The position numbers and the translations under genes were made by a program. DNA of 8,678 nt, from positions 1 to 8,678 of the forward strand of contig JAGLYR010000078.1 of NCBI GenBank assembly GCA_023132135.1, given 5' to 3'. Shown one piece after another: positions 5,985 through 8,678 of this stretch. The notes under the pieces were generated by a model. That model saw nothing but the letters and a program-made list of their open reading frames with translations, did not search any database and was not told where the DNA came from. Origin of the DNA: Candidatus Eiseniibacteriota bacterium (GTDB lineage: Bacteria > Arandabacterota > Arandabacteria > JAGLYR01). Every line of letters begins with the position of its first letter. Within the stretch, counting starts at the first letter, position 1.

Positions 5985-6272
5985 ATGCCTGAATGTCCAT
6001 TCTGCAACGAAAGCGCTGAGTCGGAGGATCGGTTCTGCGGGAAATGCGGGGCGGAGTTGACAATCTGCTGTTCGACTGAGCGGCACAGGGAGACCGTACC
6101 GGTCATGAGTGTGGCGCAAGTCCGTCGCCGCTTGGGAGCGGTGTACTACCGTCGGGGCAATCGCCGCGGGGCGATGGAGGTCTGGGCGAAATCCCTTGAG
6201 CTCGAACCCGACAATGAGGAGGCGCGGGCTCTCATGATCCAGGTCGAATTGGAACTGGACGCGGAGTCATAG
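5985..6272 (+). CDS. Small zinc-ribbon protein with a TPR
   Basis: The 95-residue product has an N-terminal zinc ribbon, C4-x2-C7 and C18-x2-C21. A single tetratricopeptide-like unit covers about residues 44-77 and contains LGAVYYRRGN, A-x2-W and LELEPDNEEA. Such proteins usually act as adaptors, the TPR holding a peptide partner. No signal peptide or membrane helix is present, so it should be cytosolic. The ATG is supported by GAAGGTG about eight bases upstream. The stop codon lies 12 bases before the FHA gene, which also begins with a zinc ribbon, so the two probably form an operon and may act in one complex. The partner is unknown. One TPR alone is rarely stable, so dimerisation or pairing with the FHA protein is likely (inference). 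Confidence 0.85.
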   Translation: MPECPFCNESAESEDRFCGKCGAELTICCSTERHRETVPVMSVAQVRRRLGAVYYRRGNRRGAMEVWAKSLELEPDNEEARALMIQVELELDAES

Positions 6273-6284
6273 GAAGGGTTGGGG

Positions 6285-6695
6285 ATGACCAGAGAATGCG
6301 CGTGCTGCGGGAGCCAGGTTCGTCCCGGGAATCACTTCTGCACCCATTGTGGAATTGCGTGGGGGCAGGGAAAAGCGCCGCGGGCTGCCGTCGTTCTGCT
6401 GCATGGTCGCAGGGAGTGGGGTCGGCGAGCCATCACGAATCGAGCTGTACAGATTGGCAGCGGCAAATTCTGCGAAATCGTGTTCAATGATCCACTTGTT
6501 TCGGAAAGACACGCCAGGATCGTCTACTCCGACGGTTCCTTCTGGATCGAAGATCTCGCCAGCCGGAACGGCACCTTCGTCAATGGCGGGCGGATCGACA
6601 GGCGGAATGTCCTGCGGGATGGGTATCTGGTGCGGGTAGGTTCCTCTATGCTTCGATTTGAGCAGCATCCGGCCGAGCGCATATCCATAACATAA
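6285..6695 (+). CDS. Zinc-ribbon and FHA domain protein
   Basis: The 136-residue product begins with a zinc ribbon, C5-x2-C8 and C19-x2-C22. A forkhead-associated domain follows at about 36-128. FHA domains bind phosphothreonine peptides. The key positions are IGSG at 57-60, S73 and H76 in SERHARI, and the SRNGTFVNG loop at 93-101 with N95, G96 and N100. Only the usual Arg of the IGR motif differs, being Ser59 here. This suggests phosphopeptide reading in Ser/Thr kinase signalling, but no kinase or phosphatase gene is in the window. ATG at 6285 is preferred because AGGAAGGG sits seven bases upstream; a TTG at 6279 would add only two residues. It follows the TPR gene by 12 bases and is probably co-transcribed with it. 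Confidence 0.9.
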   Translation: MTRECACCGSQVRPGNHFCTHCGIAWGQGKAPRAAVVLLHGRREWGRRAITNRAVQIGSGKFCEIVFNDPLVSERHARIVYSDGSFWIEDLASRNGTFVNGGRIDRRNVLRDGYLVRVGSSMLRFEQHPAERISIT

Positions 6696-6706
6696 TCTTT
6701 TCAAAC

Positions 6707-6735
6707 TTGACGGGTTCGCGCCCGGTGTGTACACT
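6707..6735 (+). promoter_or_regulatory. Sigma-70-like promoter for the XRE-cupin regulator
   Basis: TTGACG (6707-6712) and TACACT (6730-6735) are separated by exactly 17 bases, a strong pair. The start near 6742 gives a leader of about 128 bases before the GTG at 6870. Confidence 0.7.
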
Positions 6736-6785
6736 TGGCGCGGAGTTGCGAATACTGTAACGAGTATGGCGAAGTGAGTGTGGCT

Positions 6786-6797
6786 CTCACGTGTGAG
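6786..6797. promoter_or_regulatory. Short dyad in the XRE-cupin leader (candidate operator)
   Basis: CTCAC (6786-6790) and GTGAG (6793-6797) flank GT and include a CACGTG core. It lies about 45 bases after the predicted start. XRE-type regulators often bind short dyads near their own gene, so autoregulation is possible; the match is short and could be chance. Confidence 0.3.
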
Positions 6798-6869
6798 GGC
6801 CCGGTAGATACAACGCCGCAGCAGATGGCTGGTGAGCAACGCGGGCCAGGGAAGTGAAAGGGGGGTGCT

Positions 6870-7430
6870 GTGCTTTCAAAGGAGGAGCTCGGGAGGAGAC
6901 TGAAGCGAACTCGGGCCGCAAAAGATATGACGCTCAAGAATGTGGAATCGCTCTCGGGTGTTTCGGCGACGCATATCTCGCAGATCGAGCGCGGCATGAC
7001 CTCTCCTACGGTGGGTGCGCTTCAGAAACTGGCCCGTGCCCTGGAGAAGGAATCGGTCTATTTCCTTGAGGAAGTGGAACTGGAAGAGGTTTCGGTGGCG
7101 CGCGATCCTGTCAGTACGGTCATCCTCTCGGAGAATCCCGCGGTCATGTTCCGGAACCTCTCGCACGGCATCCCGGGTGGAAAACTCCACATCGGCCGTC
7201 TGGAACTGGAGCCTGGCAGTCGGGCAACGGGTGAACCGCACCACCATGAGGGTGAGGAATGCGGCGTCGTGGTGCGGGGGACCATGGAGATCCGGATAGA
7301 GGATCGGTCCTACACGCTGAATCCCGGAGATACGATTCACTTCAACGCGACCCGACCGCATTCCTACAGCAACCCGGGCGAGGAACCGGCAGAAGCGATC
7401 TGGGTTACCTCTGCACCGAGTTTCATCTAG
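6870..7430 (+). CDS. XRE-family transcriptional regulator with C-terminal cupin domain
   Basis: The 186-residue product combines an XRE helix-turn-helix (about 5-63, with TLKNVESLSGVSATHISQIE) and a cupin_2 sensor domain (about 105-180). Cupin motif 1 is visible as H124-H125-H126 with E130 and the following G-V-V-V-R-G. Motif 2 is PGDTIHF with H164 and N168 in PHSYSN. The layout is that of the PuuR/SutR-like group, which repress small-molecule metabolism genes and release on ligand or metal binding; the ligand here cannot be read. The start is GTG at 6870 with a G-rich ribosome-binding site (AAGGGGGG) just upstream. It has its own promoter, and no metabolic gene is adjacent, so it may act elsewhere or on itself. 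No clear intrinsic terminator follows. Confidence 0.95.
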   Translation: MLSKEELGRRLKRTRAAKDMTLKNVESLSGVSATHISQIERGMTSPTVGALQKLARALEKESVYFLEEVELEEVSVARDPVSTVILSENPAVMFRNLSHGIPGGKLHIGRLELEPGSRATGEPHHHEGEECGVVVRGTMEIRIEDRSYTLNPGDTIHFNATRPHSYSNPGEEPAEAIWVTSAPSFI

Positions 7431-7505
7431 CCCTCCTGTCATGCGGCGGAGCGGAAAACGGTGTGTGAGCAGTGTGTGTAGAGCGGGGTACGCGGGGACT
7501 GGCTG

Positions 7506-7521
7506 TGGCACATGGGTTGCG
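7506..7521 (+). promoter_or_regulatory. Sigma-54-like -24/-12 promoter upstream of the second HU gene
   Basis: TGGCAC (7506-7511) and TTGC (7517-7520) have the exact family spacing: ten bases lie between the invariant GG and GC. Only the base after TTGC (G rather than A/T) departs from consensus. Transcription would start near 7532, about 105 bases before the HU ATG. The window also encodes a sigma-54 activator, but no upstream activator site was recognised. A chance match in GC-rich intergenic DNA is possible. Confidence 0.45.
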
Positions 7522-7556
7522 CGCTGGGTGTTGCTGGTGACTGTGCTAGAAAAGGG

Positions 7557-7585
7557 TTGACAGCGCGGCATGTGTTGTATAGACA
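7557..7585 (+). promoter_or_regulatory. Sigma-70-like promoter for the second HU gene
   Basis: A perfect TTGACA (7557-7562) is followed after 17 bases by TAGACA (7580-7585). TATAGA at 7578-7583 is an alternative -10 with a shorter, 15-base spacer. It lies downstream of the sigma-54-like site, so this gene may have two tandem promoters. Confidence 0.6.
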
Positions 7586-7597
7586 TGTGGTGTATAG
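7568..7597. repeat. Tandem 15-bp repeat over the -10 region of the second HU promoter
   Basis: GCATGTGTTGTATAG (7568-7582) and ACATGTGGTGTATAG (7583-7597) are adjacent and identical at 13 of 15 bases. Each copy carries a TATAG core, so the duplication provides two possible -10 boxes or two side-by-side protein-binding sites. Confidence 0.6.
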
Positions 7598-7637
7598 GTT
7601 GTTTGGGTTTGTCAGCCTGCGAAAGTGAGGTGAGACC

Positions 7638-7901
7638 ATGAACAAGGCTGAGCTTGTTGCGGCAGTGGCGAAGGCGGCGAAGATGTCGAATCGCCAGGCG
7701 AGACTTACCGTGGATGCCACCCTGAATACCATCAGGAAGAACACGAAAAAGGGTGTGAACATTGCCGGCTTCGGCAGCTTCACGGTAACGCATCGCAAGG
7801 CAAGACGGGGGCGGAATCCTCGCACTGGCGAGGAAATCAAGATTGGCGCTCGGAGGAGTGTGAAGTTCAAGGCGGGCAAGGCGTACAAGGGTATGGTGTA
7901 A
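7638..7901 (+). CDS. HU-family DNA-binding protein (second copy)
   Basis: The 87-residue product starts MNKAELVAAVAKAAKMSNRQ, typical of HU. It has the GFGSFTV turn and the arm hallmark RNPRTGEEI, then IGARRSVKFKAGKAYKG. It is shorter and more basic than the copy at 5378, and the two differ widely outside the arm, so they are old paralogues rather than a recent duplication. A possible division of roles, one general HU and one IHF-like, is inference. The ATG has GAGGTGA upstream at five bases. Upstream lie a sigma-54-like site, a sigma-70-like site and a tandem repeat, which suggests regulated expression. A strong intrinsic terminator follows 23 bases after the stop. Confidence 0.96.
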   Translation: MNKAELVAAVAKAAKMSNRQARLTVDATLNTIRKNTKKGVNIAGFGSFTVTHRKARRGRNPRTGEEIKIGARRSVKFKAGKAYKGMV

Positions 7902-7924
7902 GCCTTTCGCTGTGAACTGGGGAG

Positions 7925-7955
7925 CAGGATGGGGTGTCACGTCCCATCCTGTTTT
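7925..7955 (+). terminator. Rho-independent terminator of the second HU gene
   Basis: CAGGATGGG (7925-7933) pairs perfectly with CCCATCCTG (7943-7951). The intervening nine bases can add further pairs (two G-U and one G-C) around TCA. TTTT (7952-7955) follows. It separates HU from the UDG gene, whose start codon is only 32 bases later. Confidence 0.9.
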
Positions 7956-7987
7956 CCTTGTCGGAAGAGCGGGCGACCGGGGGGAAG

Positions 7988-8575
7988 ATGCTACTGGATG
8001 AACTGCGGGAGAAGGCGATGGTCTGCCGTCGTTGTGATCTTGCGAACGGCAGAACGCACGTGGTTTTCGGAAGCGGCAACCCGAAGGCCGACGTGATGTT
8101 CGTGGGAGAAGCTCCTGGTTACCATGAAGACCGGGAGGGTGAGCCGTTTGTGGGTGCTGCGGGCCAGTTGCTGAGCCGTCTCCTGGAGAGCATCGGTCTC
8201 TCGCGGGCGGACGTCTACATCGCGAACGTGCTCAAGTGCCGGCCTCCAGAGAACCGGGACCCCACAACCCTGGAAGTGGAAACCTGCAAACCCTACCTTC
8301 TCCGGCAAATTGAGATTATCTCACCCCGGATTGTGGGAGCGCTGGGGAACTTCGCGACGCGGGTCCTGACCGGAAGACGGACAGGAGTGACAAAGCTGCG
8401 TGGTGAGCCGATCCAGATCGGCAACTTCTTCGTCCTGCCGATGCTGCATCCTGCGGCTGCCCTGCACCGCGGGAGTTTCCAGTCATCTGTGGAAGAGGAC
8501 TTCCAGTTCCTCAAGAACCTTCTGGCCGCAGATCTCGAGCCGGAGCCGAGGCCGGAACAGATCGATCTATTCTAG
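7988..8575 (+). CDS. Uracil-DNA glycosylase, family 4 (iron-sulfur)
   Basis: The 195-residue product excises uracil from DNA, the first step of base-excision repair. The four cluster Cys residues are in place: C13-x2-C16 near the start, then C84 and C100. The catalytic GEAPG motif is at 40-44 and the second active-site motif, HPAAALH, at 154-160. Length fits the family. The last five residues are QIDLF, after an acidic, Pro-rich linker (EPEPRPE); this matches the bacterial sliding-clamp-binding consensus QL(S/D)LF closely. I chose the ATG at 7988: an upstream GTG at 7934 lies inside the terminator hairpin and would add residues the family lacks. The ribosome-binding site GGGGGGAA is very close to the ATG. 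No separate promoter is obvious, so it may rely on read-through. Confidence 0.95.
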   Translation: MLLDELREKAMVCRRCDLANGRTHVVFGSGNPKADVMFVGEAPGYHEDREGEPFVGAAGQLLSRLLESIGLSRADVYIANVLKCRPPENRDPTTLEVETCKPYLLRQIEIISPRIVGALGNFATRVLTGRRTGVTKLRGEPIQIGNFFVLPMLHPAAALHRGSFQSSVEEDFQFLKNLLAADLEPEPRPEQIDLF

Positions 8576-8598
8576 CCTGTGTTTCTCACCAGTTTTCT

Positions 8599-8670
8599 GC
8601 TACGGTTCCGGTCCATGGGCTACGAGACGCCTTTTCCCTCATCGCTTCCTCAGCGTAGCCACGGCTACGC
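8599..8670. repeat. Palindromic GCTACG repeat cluster after the UDG gene
   Basis: GCTACG occurs at 8599-8604, 8619-8624 and 8664-8669, and inverted as CGTAGC at 8654-8659. The last two form a perfect palindrome: GCGTAGCC (8653-8660) and GGCTACGC (8663-8670) around AC. The GGCTACG at 8618-8624 can also pair with CGTAGCC at 8654-8660, giving alternative foldings. No T-run follows, so it is not an ordinary terminator. A dispersed REP-like intergenic element is plausible. Confidence 0.55.
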
Positions 8671-8678
8671 CTCCGGGA

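Noticed and set aside
6737-6751. A second sigma-54-like site, TGGCGC and TTGC, before the XRE-cupin gene
   Set aside because: The distance between GG and GC is nine bases instead of ten, which normally abolishes function, and it overlaps the start region of a good sigma-70-type promoter.
6876-7940. 354-codon minus-strand frame opposite the XRE-cupin and second HU genes
   Set aside because: It runs antisense through two well-supported genes and a terminator, and has no domain-like pattern.
7934-7987. N-terminal extension of UDG from the GTG at 7934
   Set aside because: The GTG lies in the loop of the HU terminator, has no ribosome-binding site, and the extra residues have no counterpart in the family.

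Overview
The window looks like a chromosomal segment from an uncultured, Gram-negative, GC-rich bacterium. A heptosyltransferase-type GT9 domain implies a lipopolysaccharide-like glycan. A secreted beta-sandwich protein with a short W-x2-IK-x2-Y tail resembles proteins I associate with FCB-related candidate phyla such as Eisenbacteria or Krumholzibacteria, but that placement is a weak inference. There are no insertion sequences, phage genes, tRNAs, rRNAs or CRISPR arrays. Coding is dense, and most units are preceded by a recognisable TTGAC(A)-type promoter.

Layout. (1) On the minus strand, 148-1608 encodes a sigma-54 activator (AAA+ and Fis-type HTH) whose receiver domain has lost its phosphorylation residues. 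(2) A divergent intergenic region (1609-1890) holds back-to-back promoters and a 20-bp palindrome over the activator's -35 box. (3) On the plus strand, an operon runs: small Cys-cluster protein (1891-2076), ribosomal protein bL35 (2084-2281), and a 680-residue fusion of a flippase-like membrane domain to a GT9 glycosyltransferase (2295-4337). (4) A separately promoted, secreted, carbohydrate-binding-like protein (4526-5137) ends at a clear intrinsic terminator. (5) The first HU/IHF-family protein (5378-5662) is followed by a large inverted repeat and about 320 bp without a convincing gene. (6) Two small zinc-ribbon proteins sit in tandem, one with a TPR (5985-6272) and one with an FHA domain (6285-6695). 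(7) An XRE-cupin regulator (6870-7430). (8) A second, divergent HU protein (7638-7901) has both a sigma-54-like and a sigma-70-like promoter and ends at an intrinsic terminator. (9) A family 4 (Fe-S) uracil-DNA glycosylase (7988-8575) carries a C-terminal clamp-binding-like pentapeptide. The window ends in a palindromic repeat cluster.

How it may work together. Genome maintenance and chromatin (two HU proteins, UDG), envelope glycan assembly (flippase-GT9) and regulation (sigma-54 activator, FHA, XRE-cupin) lie side by side, but they do not form one obvious pathway. The most interesting points are the pseudo-receiver activator with its palindrome, a near-consensus -24/-12 site upstream of the second HU gene, the flippase-GT9 fusion, bL35 without infC or rplT next to it, and the paired zinc-ribbon TPR and FHA proteins. 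I found no convincing new defence or mobile system.
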